In this document: one piece after another, positions 1 through 5,917 of the stretch
Position numbering within the stretch: position 1 is the stretch's first letter
Layout of the letters: each line of letters starts with the position of its first letter
Assembly: GCA_002319925.1 (NCBI GenBank)
Contig: DCFP01000092.1
Coordinates: 1 to 11,175 of the forward strand
Source: Holophagaceae bacterium UBA1801
Lineage (GTDB): Bacteria; Acidobacteriota; Holophagae; Holophagales; Holophagaceae
DNA length: 11,175 bases
Reading direction: 5' to 3'
The notes under the pieces: generated by a model
Told to the model about the DNA's origin: nothing
Database searches by the model: none
What the model saw: the letters and a program-made list of their open reading frames with translations, nothing else
Translations under genes and position numbers: made by a program

Positions 1-2
1 AG

Positions 3-413
3 TGCGACTGCCGGGCCCAGCTGGAAGCGGCCCTGCGCTACATCGGCGAGCACGGTGGTGTGGTGCTGTACCTCCGCCAGGAAGGCCGTGGCATCGGCCT
101 CCTCAACAAGCTGAAGGCCTACGCCCTCCAGGAACAGGGACTCGATACCGTGGAAGCCAATCACCACCTCGGGTTCGTGGACGACCTGCGCACCTACGAA
201 TCCGCTGTGGAGATGCTCCGCTTCTTCGGCATCCACAAGGTCCGCCTGCTGACCAACAACCCGCGAAAGATCACGGCCTTGGAAGACGCCGGCATCCACG
301 TGCAGCGCGAATCCCACCAGCTGGGCGCCAACGCTTACAACCTCCGCTACCTCAAGACCAAAGCCAAGAAGTCCGGGCATCTGCTGGAGTTCAAGGAGGA
401 TCCGGCGCTGTAG
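3..413 (+). CDS. ribA: GTP cyclohydrolase II domain, 3' end (ribA or ribBA), partial
   Basis: This is the C-terminal 136 residues of GTP cyclohydrolase II, which opens the GTP imidazole ring and releases formate and pyrophosphate as the first step of riboflavin synthesis. The reading frame is open from the window edge. It begins with CDC, the last two of the three zinc-ligand cysteines of the family. It then shows YLRQEGRGIGL, the DTVEAN segment, the D-R-Y stretch and LLTNNPRK, all hallmark GCHII motifs. The tail YLKTKAKKSGHLL resembles the end of bifunctional RibBA proteins more than stand-alone E. coli RibA, so the missing 5' part may encode a DHBP synthase domain; this is inference. The TAG stop lies inside the first heptamer of a repeat array. 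The gene converges on the minus-strand gene at 509. Confidence 0.93.
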   Translation, partial: CDCRAQLEAALRYIGEHGGVVLYLRQEGRGIGLLNKLKAYALQEQGLDTVEANHHLGFVDDLRTYESAVEMLRFFGIHKVRLLTNNPRKITALEDAGIHVQRESHQLGANAYNLRYLKTKAKKSGHLLEFKEDPAL

Positions 414-513
414 TGGCCGGTGGTCAGTGGTTAGTGGTCAGTTGAAATTCGATGGGGCGCCTTTGGCGCCCCGTCTTTCCTAACTGGCCACCGACCACCG
501 GCCACTGATCACT
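412..513. repeat. inverted arrays of degenerate 7-nt repeats around a hairpin
   Basis: Four consecutive heptamers at 412-439 fit the pattern RGTGGYY, followed by AGTT. On the far side, after AACT, four heptamers at 486-513 read GRYCACY, the reverse complement of the same pattern. The two 32-nt arms (412-443 and 482-513) align end to end as an inverted repeat, and every mismatch I see is a transition. Between them sits the hairpin at 454-472. The outer heptamers overlap the stop codons of both convergent genes (TAG at 411-413 and the complement of TGA at 509-511). Similar period-7 intergenic tracts are, to my recollection, seen in several environmental bacterial phyla. Their role is unknown to me. 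Confidence 0.75.
454..472. terminator. probable bidirectional intrinsic terminator
   Basis: A perfect 8-bp stem, GGGGCGCC and GGCGCCCC, closes a TTT loop and is followed by GTCTTTCC on the plus strand. It lies between convergent genes (ribA end and the minus-strand gene ending at 509), so it can serve both. The T-tract is poor. The same stem recurs at 6627-6651 in the other long convergent junction. Confidence 0.7.
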
Positions 514-1078
514 CGTCTTTTCTAGGCAACAACAACGCTCTCTGCACCCGTTCCAGATTTCCCTGCAGCTGGACCAATCGCCAGGCGAGCACCATGGCGT
601 AACCTAGCCAGACCCAGAGCAGGCGCGGGTCACAGGGCGTTTTCATCAGGGGTTCCAGGCCGAGATCGAGGCGAAGTCCATACAGGAACCACACCACAAC
701 TCCGAAACTGATGAGGAGGTGCCCCCAGCGGATCCAGTAGGGGCGCAGGCCTTCCTTCATCTTCCATTTCATCAGCAGCCAACGGGTGAAGACATCGCTC
801 TTCGCTTCGGTGAAATGGAGATTCAGAAGGGAATCCACCAAAGGTGCGTAGTGGTGGATCTTCAGTTCGTCCTGCTCCTCATGTCCATTCACTTTACGGA
901 GAAAGGCGGAACGGATCTTTCCAATGCATTCTTCCCAGGGGGCCTGTTCACGGTGCAGTGTGAGGTGCAGGCGGGCAAGGCCCACCCAGAGCAAGGCCTG
1001 AGCCAGGAGCACGCCCCAGAGCGCCATGCCCCGCCACCCGTGGGAATTCGCCAGTTCCAGGAAACGGAGGAAATCCAT
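509..1078 (-). CDS. hypothetical membrane protein, three predicted TM helices
   Basis: The product is 189 residues and I do not recognise the family. One hydrophobic helix lies near residues 15-37 (LWGVLLAQALLWVGLARL). A charged middle region of about 80 residues follows. Two more helices lie near 120-140 (LLISFGVVVWFLYGL) and near 155-175 (LLWVWLGYAMVLAW). No catalytic motif is visible. The ATG at 1078 was chosen over an in-frame start 48 nt upstream because it lies one base after the TGA of the preceding gene and has AGAAGGG upstream. It is the last gene of a four-gene minus-strand run headed by a PP2C-type phosphatase, so a membrane-linked signalling or accessory role is possible but unproven. 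Its stop codon overlaps the heptamer repeat. Confidence 0.8.
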   Translation of the reverse strand: MDFLRFLELANSHGWRGMALWGVLLAQALLWVGLARLHLTLHREQAPWEECIGKIRSAFLRKVNGHEEQDELKIHHYAPLVDSLLNLHFTEAKSDVFTRWLLMKWKMKEGLRPYWIRWGHLLISFGVVVWFLYGLRLDLGLEPLMKTPCDPRLLWVWLGYAMVLAWRLVQLQGNLERVQRALLLPRKDE

Positions 1079-1079
1079 A

Positions 1080-1886
1080 TCAACCCTTCTGCAACTTTGC
1101 GATCCATTCCCGGAGCTGGGGATCATCCTCCTGGCTCAGGCGGATGGCTTCCTGAAGGTCCTGCACGGCGGGCATGATTTCGCCCCGCTTGAGGTGGACG
1201 AAGGCCCGGTCCCGGAAGGGCCCGGTGTCCTCCGGAGCCATCAGTGTCATGTGCGTGGCGGACCACAGGGCCTCGTCCCAGTCCTCCGATTTCACGAAAC
1301 GCGCATGGATGTTGCGCAGGAGACGCAGCAGGATGGCGCGGTGGGACGCTGGCTCCAGCATCCGGGGGTCGAAGGACGCGCGCCCGCCTGTGGCCTTGCG
1401 CACGATGCGGGCCGCTTCTTCCTCGCCAAGGGCTCTACCCCGGTTGAAGGGATCGAAGAACAGAATTCCCACATCGAGTTTCAGAGCAGTCACGAAATGC
1501 CCGGGCAATGCGATGCCCACGGCGTCCAGGCCCAGGCGCTTGGCCACGTCGATCCAGAGGATGGACAAGGCAATGGGAAGCCCCTTCTTACGCTGGATTA
1601 CCTTCGGGAGCACGGCGTTGTCCGGGTTGTCGTAGTCCAGCCGGTCCCCGTGGAATCCCAGTTCCTCGAAGAGGTAGTGGTTCAGGGCGTCGATGGCGCC
1701 ATGGATGCTCCAGGGCAGGGGCATGCGCCCGGCCAGTTCGAAGGCCCACTGATCCAGCATGCCCAGCACCGGTTCGGGATCCGGATCCTGCAGCATGGGT
1801 GCCACCGCAAGAACGGCTCCCAGCGCCAGCTGCCGGCACGCGGGATCGGTCCTGAGGTATTCGTGGAGCGAGACGTGCTCAGCCAC
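1080..1886 (-). CDS. SirB1-like transglutaminase-fold protein with TPR-like tail
   Basis: A 268-residue protein of the SirB1/transglutaminase-like family. Visible family landmarks are LNHYLFEELGF (about residues 68-78), a DYDNPDNAVLPKVIQRKKG segment, LPIALSILWIDVAKRLGL, PGHF (128-131) and DPF (145-147). The last 60-70 residues (FRDRAFVHLKRGE, AVQDLQEAIRL) look like TPR helices. The His and Asp positions of the transglutaminase fold can be matched, but the segment that would carry the nucleophilic Cys reads GLPIAL. As in other SirB1 proteins, enzymatic activity is therefore doubtful and a protein-interaction role is likelier. Start is uncertain: GTG at 1886 overlaps the upstream gene by 8 nt, while a TTG at 1928 would overlap it by 50 nt and lacks a clear ribosome binding site. 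Confidence 0.85.
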   Translation of the reverse strand: MAEHVSLHEYLRTDPACRQLALGAVLAVAPMLQDPDPEPVLGMLDQWAFELAGRMPLPWSIHGAIDALNHYLFEELGFHGDRLDYDNPDNAVLPKVIQRKKGLPIALSILWIDVAKRLGLDAVGIALPGHFVTALKLDVGILFFDPFNRGRALGEEEAARIVRKATGGRASFDPRMLEPASHRAILLRLLRNIHARFVKSEDWDEALWSATHMTLMAPEDTGPFRDRAFVHLKRGEIMPAVQDLQEAIRLSQEDDPQLREWIAKLQKG

Positions 1887-2397
1887 GGCGGCGAGCCCAG
1901 AATCGGATGACCACGGCGAGGAGACCAACGCCCAAAGCCACCCACATCCACTTCTGCCAGCTGTTCTCCGCGGATTCCATCTTGGCTTTCTCGTCCGCTT
2001 TCCGGATGTTCTCCTCGATGGAAAGCTGGGATTGGGTCTGCCGGGCCTTGGCCACCGCCTGCTGCGCGGAATCGCGGGATTGCTTCAGATCCTTGCTGGC
2101 CTGCTCTTCTTCCGTTGGCTGCTCCTGGAGGAGGCGGACGCGCTGGATGGCTGGATGGCGAACCCTGCCCCGCCGCGCGGGAGCGACGCTATCCTCAGAG
2201 CCGTTCCCCTGGGAGAACCCCTGATCCACCGCGTCGGTAAGGTTCTGTACATCCTCCCGCAGGGCCAGAAGATCCTGATGCTGGCGGTTGAGCTGGCTGC
2301 CGTGGATCCAGCCCAGTACCAGCTGCATTCCCAACAACACGACGATGACCGGGGCGAGCCAGGACGGGTATCGGGAAGGCTGTGAGGGATCGGACAT
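1879..2397 (-). CDS. hypothetical coiled-coil protein with TM helix at each end
   Basis: A 172-residue protein of no family I recognise. Residues about 13-32 (WLAPVIVVLLGMQLVLGWI) form an N-terminal TM helix. The middle is polar and rich in Q, E, K and A, with heptad-like stretches suggesting coiled coil (QHQDLLALREDVQNL; later ASKDLKQSRDSAQQAVAKAR). A second TM helix lies near the C-terminus (MWVALGVGLLAVVIRFW), followed by a basic tail. The ATG at 2397 has AAGGT about 8 nt upstream; upstream in-frame codons run into the phosphatase gene and were not used. It lies 49 nt after the phosphatase stop and overlaps the SirB1-like gene, so it is probably co-transcribed. The hairpin topology suggests a scaffold or partner for a membrane complex, as inference only. 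Confidence 0.8.
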   Translation of the reverse strand: MSDPSQPSRYPSWLAPVIVVLLGMQLVLGWIHGSQLNRQHQDLLALREDVQNLTDAVDQGFSQGNGSEDSVAPARRGRVRHPAIQRVRLLQEQPTEEEQASKDLKQSRDSAQQAVAKARQTQSQLSIEENIRKADEKAKMESAENSWQKWMWVALGVGLLAVVIRFWARRRG

Positions 2398-2446
2398 AAA
2401 TCTACCTTGCATGGCCGGAAGGTTGCCGGTGCCATTGTCTCGCGAA

Positions 2447-4996
2447 TCAGCCCTTCCGGCGCCCCAGGATGAAAAGGGTCCGATCGTCCCGGTCCTGGGT
2501 CTCGAAGGAATCCACTTCCTGGAAGACCGCCTCGCAGGCCTCATGCACGGAACCTTGGGACCAATGGGCCTGGAGCAGTCCTTTGAAGCGATCCAGCCCC
2601 AGTAGTTCTCCGCTCTCGTTCATGGCTTCCGTGAGCCCGTCGCTGTACATCACGAGCCATTCACCCGGTTTCAGGACCCCTTCATTGATCACCCAGGAAC
2701 CGGGGGGGCTGGGCCGCATGCCCAGGCCGCGGCCCATGGGCGAAATCTCCAGAACATCCTCAGGCAAAGTCCCACGGATCAGCAACGGTCCCGGATGCCC
2801 GGCGCGAGCCACGTGGTAGTTGCCCCACTCGTCCCATTCCAGAAGACACAGGGTGAGGAAATCGCGGCTGCGCATGAGGTTCCGCATGGTCTGGTCCAGG
2901 GCCTGGAGGAGATGCCTGAAGTCCATGGCCTCCTGGCGGACGGCGAATTCCAGCAGCGCGGTCGCCTGGCTCATGTAGAGGGCCGCCGCGAGCCCTTTGC
3001 CGCTCACATCCCCCACGGCCGCGATCCAATGGCCGTTGTTCCGCCGCCTCATCCAGAGCAGGTCCCCGCCTGTTTCCAGGGCGGGCTCCAGGCGCAGGGC
3101 CATGTCGTAGCCATCGATGCGGGGGGCTTCGGAGGTGATCAAGCCTTCCTGGATTCGCCGGGCCGTCTGCAGTTCCTGCTCGATGCGGCCCTGGTCCAGG
3201 AGGCGCTGATGCAGGAGTGCCGTTTCCAGTAGGATCCCGGCGGAGACCGCCACTTCACGCAGGAGTTCGCGATCCTCCCGGCCGTAGTTCAGTTCCGCGT
3301 ACTTCCCTCCCAGCAGCACGGCCGTGTGCGGTTCGCCATTGGCCATGAGCAGCACCATCACCTGGGCTTCCAGGGCATCCACCCGCGCCCGCATCTCCTT
3401 GCCCTGCTCGCGGATCCAGTCGGCTTCGTCCCCCGCGAGGCCGACGGCCAGCTCGCCGTAGTCCCTCGCGTTGCGGATGAGAGCCAGAGGGAAACGCAGC
3501 GACAGCGGCATCGACTGCGAGGCGCTGCGGGGATCATCGAGTTCAGCCAGGGCGGGTAGTTCAATGCAGCGATCCACCACTGGAATGAGCAGAAGCACAT
3601 GGGGATGAAAGGCCTCCCGCAATGCCGCAACGAGGCTGGAAGACAGATCCTCTTCCGAGAATCGTTTCTTGGATTCCTGCAGGCTGCCCAGAATCAGATC
3701 CCGGGCCGTGTTCAGATCCCGGCGGAACTTCTTGCGCAGGGCCAGCAGCACGCGCCGCAGAACCCAGCCGATGGGCCAGGCCGTGAGGCCCGCGATCACG
3801 CCCACCCATCGTGCCTCGAAGGTGTAGATGCCCTGCTCGAAAATCCAGCTCAGCACCAGGAAATAGCCCGTCAGGGTGGCACCCACCACCGCGAAGTAGG
3901 TGAGCCATCGCAGTATCGCCCGGCGGACGTCGAAGAAGCCGTGGCGCAGGATGGCGTAGGCAAAGGACAGGGGCAGGAGCGGCAGGGGTGCGAAGAAGAT
4001 CCAGGCTTTCTGCTGGAACAGCAAGCTCTTGCCCTGGGCCATGCCGTTCAGATACGAGTACGCCGCAAGATCGATGCAAACTGCGGTCGTGAAGAACAAC
4101 GCGGGAAGAAGGGCCATCTGGCGCTTGAAGGGCAGCTTCATGGAGCCGAGCCAGAAGAGCATCACGCCGAGGATCACGGTCACCGCCATCAATGCTCGGA
4201 ACACCGTCGTCACGGCCTGGAGATCGGTGATCATCCAGAGCAGATCGCCGTAGACGCCCGACCGCGCGATGGCATCCGCGGTGGCAACCAGGGTGCTGAG
4301 GAAACCGATGACCAGGAATCCGCCATAGAGACAGATCAGGAACAGGCGGTTCCTCCGCAATGGGAATGGGTGTGGGAACCGCAGGAAGAAGTGGAACCAC
4401 AGCGGCGTGGCGATGCTCATGATCACGCCGGAAAGCACGTGTCCCGTGACCTGGATCAGCAGGGGCACGCTTCCCGAATCGGCGGGCGCGTACAGGGGAA
4501 TCAGGAGGGAGATGGCTCCCATGTAATAGAAATGGCGCGTGATCTTCCGCTGTGGAGAAGACACGACGACCAGCAAGCCGATGGCCCAGGCCACGAGCCC
4601 GGAAAGCATGACGCTGAGCCCCACGTAATTGAAGGGCCGCACCAGCTTGACCGAAAGGGCCAGCAGCCGGCCGTTCCGCCGCACCTGGTAGAGCACTTCC
4701 TTGCCCTTGGGCTGCGCATTGATGAAACGCCGGGCTTCCTCCATGGTCCGCGCGGTCACCGGCTGTCCCTGGATGGCGACCAATTCGTCGCGCTCGAGAA
4801 TGCCTGCGATCTCCGCCGCGCCCTCGGGCAGGAGTTCCTGGATCCGGACCTTGTTGCCTTCCGCCTTCCAGAAACATTGATCATCTGATGAGCCATACAC
4901 CCACTGGTTCAGCGCAAAGGACAGCAGTGTCAGCACCAGAGCCAGTACACTGGATCCGATCAGACGCCAACGGATGCGCTTGAGTGATGGAGTCAA
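2447..4996 (-). CDS. membrane PDZ/multi-TM/GAF-like PP2C (RsbU/SpoIIE) phosphatase
   Basis: An 849-residue sensor-type serine/threonine phosphatase. Domain order: basic N-terminus and TM1 (about 11-29); a PDZ-like domain (about 45-118) with the core ILERDELVAIQGQPV; about nine hydrophobic segments from 122 to 414; a GAF-like region (about 450-595); a helical linker containing ELQTARRIQEGL, typical of RsbU-type proteins; and the PP2C domain (about 620-849). Metal-binding aspartates are visible in GGD (D645), GDVSGKG (D663), DGLTEA (D786) and RDDRT (D837/D838). The family dephosphorylates anti-sigma-factor antagonists, controlling sigma release. No anti-sigma or antagonist gene is in the window. 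The PDZ would face the periplasm if TM1 is inserted inside-out. The start is a TTG with AAGG six bases upstream. No ATG, and no GTG ahead of TM1, was found in frame. It heads the four-gene run. Confidence 0.92.
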   Translation of the reverse strand: MTPSLKRIRWRLIGSSVLALVLTLLSFALNQWVYGSSDDQCFWKAEGNKVRIQELLPEGAAEIAGILERDELVAIQGQPVTARTMEEARRFINAQPKGKEVLYQVRRNGRLLALSVKLVRPFNYVGLSVMLSGLVAWAIGLLVVVSSPQRKITRHFYYMGAISLLIPLYAPADSGSVPLLIQVTGHVLSGVIMSIATPLWFHFFLRFPHPFPLRRNRLFLICLYGGFLVIGFLSTLVATADAIARSGVYGDLLWMITDLQAVTTVFRALMAVTVILGVMLFWLGSMKLPFKRQMALLPALFFTTAVCIDLAAYSYLNGMAQGKSLLFQQKAWIFFAPLPLLPLSFAYAILRHGFFDVRRAILRWLTYFAVVGATLTGYFLVLSWIFEQGIYTFEARWVGVIAGLTAWPIGWVLRRVLLALRKKFRRDLNTARDLILGSLQESKKRFSEEDLSSSLVAALREAFHPHVLLLIPVVDRCIELPALAELDDPRSASQSMPLSLRFPLALIRNARDYGELAVGLAGDEADWIREQGKEMRARVDALEAQVMVLLMANGEPHTAVLLGGKYAELNYGREDRELLREVAVSAGILLETALLHQRLLDQGRIEQELQTARRIQEGLITSEAPRIDGYDMALRLEPALETGGDLLWMRRRNNGHWIAAVGDVSGKGLAAALYMSQATALLEFAVRQEAMDFRHLLQALDQTMRNLMRSRDFLTLCLLEWDEWGNYHVARAGHPGPLLIRGTLPEDVLEISPMGRGLGMRPSPPGSWVINEGVLKPGEWLVMYSDGLTEAMNESGELLGLDRFKGLLQAHWSQGSVHEACEAVFQEVDSFETQDRDDRTLFILGRRKG

Positions 4997-5023
4997 GGTA
5001 GCCTTGAGGTGAGTGGAGGCGTT

Positions 5024-5740
5024 GTGGAGGAAAAGGAATCCTGGTGGATCTTGGTAGGTGGAAGGAGCCGCTTGGGAAGAGCGCTCGCCGAATCCTTCGC
5101 CCAGGACCGCAAGCTCGTGTTGACGAGCTCGAAACCTTGGAACGAAGAATCCCGCTGGCTGGAATCACTTTCAAAACGAACCCGAGTGCAAACATTCCAA
5201 TGGAACGCGGACGACCCTGAGCTTGTTCCAACGATGATGGCAGATATGAAGTCGCTGGGGGATGCTGGCGTGCGATTGGAAAACGCCGTGATCGTAGCAG
5301 GCACCTTTCCCGAAAGCCCCTTCGGAGAATGGACACCGTCATCGCTGGAAGCCACGTGGAGGATGAATCTCAGCTTCCCGCTGCTGGCAGCCCAAACCCT
5401 TGGCCCCGGATTGGCCGCGGGCGGCTGTCTCCAGCTCCTGCTCGACACGGCCATCCACAAGCCCTTCGCCAAGCACATGCCCTATTCCATCGCCAAAGCG
5501 GGTCTCGCCGCGCTCATCCCGGGACTTGCCAAGGCCCTGGCACCGAGGGTCCGCGTGGTCGGCCACGCCATTGGCACAGCCCTGCCGAACAGCAGCGATC
5601 CTTTCAATCTCGCTGACCGCACTCTCTTGAAACGCCTGGGCACCCCGGAAGATCTGGCGCGGGCGATCCGCTACGCCGCAGCAAGCCCATACCTGACGGG
5701 GGATATCCTCACCCTGGACGGTGGCGGACGGTGGGCATGA
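5024..5740 (+). CDS. short-chain dehydrogenase, pteridine-reductase (FolM/PTR1)-like
   Basis: A 238-residue NAD(P)-dependent SDR. The cofactor loop is VGGRSRLGRALA (about residues 11-22), a TGxxxGxG variant with a basic residue that would favour NADPH. The conserved Asn lies in RMN (N115), the catalytic Tyr/Lys in YSIAK (Y154, K158), and the C-terminus TGDILTLDGGG is typical. The usual catalytic Ser is replaced by Asp (LLLDTA, 13 residues before the Tyr). That spacing and residue match Leishmania PTR1 (D181, Y194, K198) and E. coli FolM, which reduce dihydropterins. KHMPY before the Lys also resembles FolM. This makes a pterin reductase role likely, consistent with queE downstream. GTG at 5024 with GGAGG four bases upstream was chosen; GTG at 5009 is the alternative. 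It overlaps the remnant queE frame by ATGA. Confidence 0.85.
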   Translation: MEEKESWWILVGGRSRLGRALAESFAQDRKLVLTSSKPWNEESRWLESLSKRTRVQTFQWNADDPELVPTMMADMKSLGDAGVRLENAVIVAGTFPESPFGEWTPSSLEATWRMNLSFPLLAAQTLGPGLAAGGCLQLLLDTAIHKPFAKHMPYSIAKAGLAALIPGLAKALAPRVRVVGHAIGTALPNSSDPFNLADRTLLKRLGTPEDLARAIRYAAASPYLTGDILTLDGGGRWA

Positions 5741-5913
5741 GTGCAGAACGTGAATCCATGAAATTCAAAGTCAACGAGATCTTCTTCAGCATTCAGGGAC
5801 GGGGCCCCATCCGCGATCGACGAGCGCAGCGAGGAGTGAGCGGAAGCACAGCGCAGTGCGCTGTGCGACATGGGGGTAGTCAGGGAGCCGTGGATGGGTC
5901 AATTGGAACGTGA
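5737..5913 (+). pseudogene. duplicated, broken 5' end of queE (possible leader ORF)
   Basis: An open frame begins with an ATG overlapping the SDR stop (ATGA) and has a second ATG at 5758. From 5758 it encodes MKFKVNEIFFSIQG, nearly identical to the start of the intact QueE at 5918 (MNFNVNEIFFSIQG). Homology at DNA level runs from about 5746 to 5799 and matches 5906 to 5959 at an offset of 160 bp. It includes a 20-nt exact match ending at 5798. After QG the frame continues into unrelated sequence and stops at 5911-5913, four bases before the queE ATG. It lacks the iron-sulfur cysteines and all later QueE motifs, so it cannot be a functional enzyme. It could be a remnant of an original SDR-queE overlap, or a translated leader coupling queE to the SDR. 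Confidence 0.7.
5806..5898. repeat. palindrome-rich insert between queE start copies
   Basis: A ~93-bp segment separates the two copies of the queE start. Its ends form an inverted repeat, CCCATCCGCG at 5806-5815 against CGTGGATGGG at 5889-5898, with 9 of 10 positions pairing. Near its centre is a perfect palindrome at 5846-5866 with 10-nt arms GCACAGCGCA around a single G. No T-tract follows, so a terminator is unlikely. End-plus-centre symmetry suggests a REP/MITE-like mobile or structural repeat. The sequence alone does not show other copies; the only related string in the window is the GATGGGG core of the terminators. Confidence 0.5.
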
Positions 5914-5917
5914 AGTC

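Noticed and set aside
412..513. CRISPR array
   Set aside because: The repeated units are 7 nt and contiguous, with no spacers and no cas genes in the window.
1026..1910. 294-codon plus-strand open frame opposite the SirB1-like gene
   Set aside because: It is antisense to a frame with recognised family motifs, has no ribosome binding site that I can see, and its translation shows no domain.
1887..1928. TTG start at 1928 for the SirB1-like protein
   Set aside because: It would give a 50-nt overlap with the upstream gene and no clear Shine-Dalgarno; the GTG at 1886 gives a compact overlap, though proof is lacking.
3561..4888. Long open frames (over 420 codons) on both strands overlapping the phosphatase gene in other frames
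   Set aside because: Their translations are low-complexity, rich in R, P, G, H and Q, with no recognisable motifs. The phosphatase frame carries clear PDZ, TM, GAF and PP2C features, so these are GC-rich shadow frames.
5846..5866. Central palindrome as a rho-independent terminator for the SDR gene
   Set aside because: The stem is strong but no T-tract follows on either strand, and queE downstream needs read-through or a promoter for which I see no good candidate.
5737..5913. Treating the upstream queE-like frame as an independent functional gene
   Set aside because: Only the first 14 codons match QueE, and no cluster-binding cysteines follow. Described instead as a remnant or possible leader.
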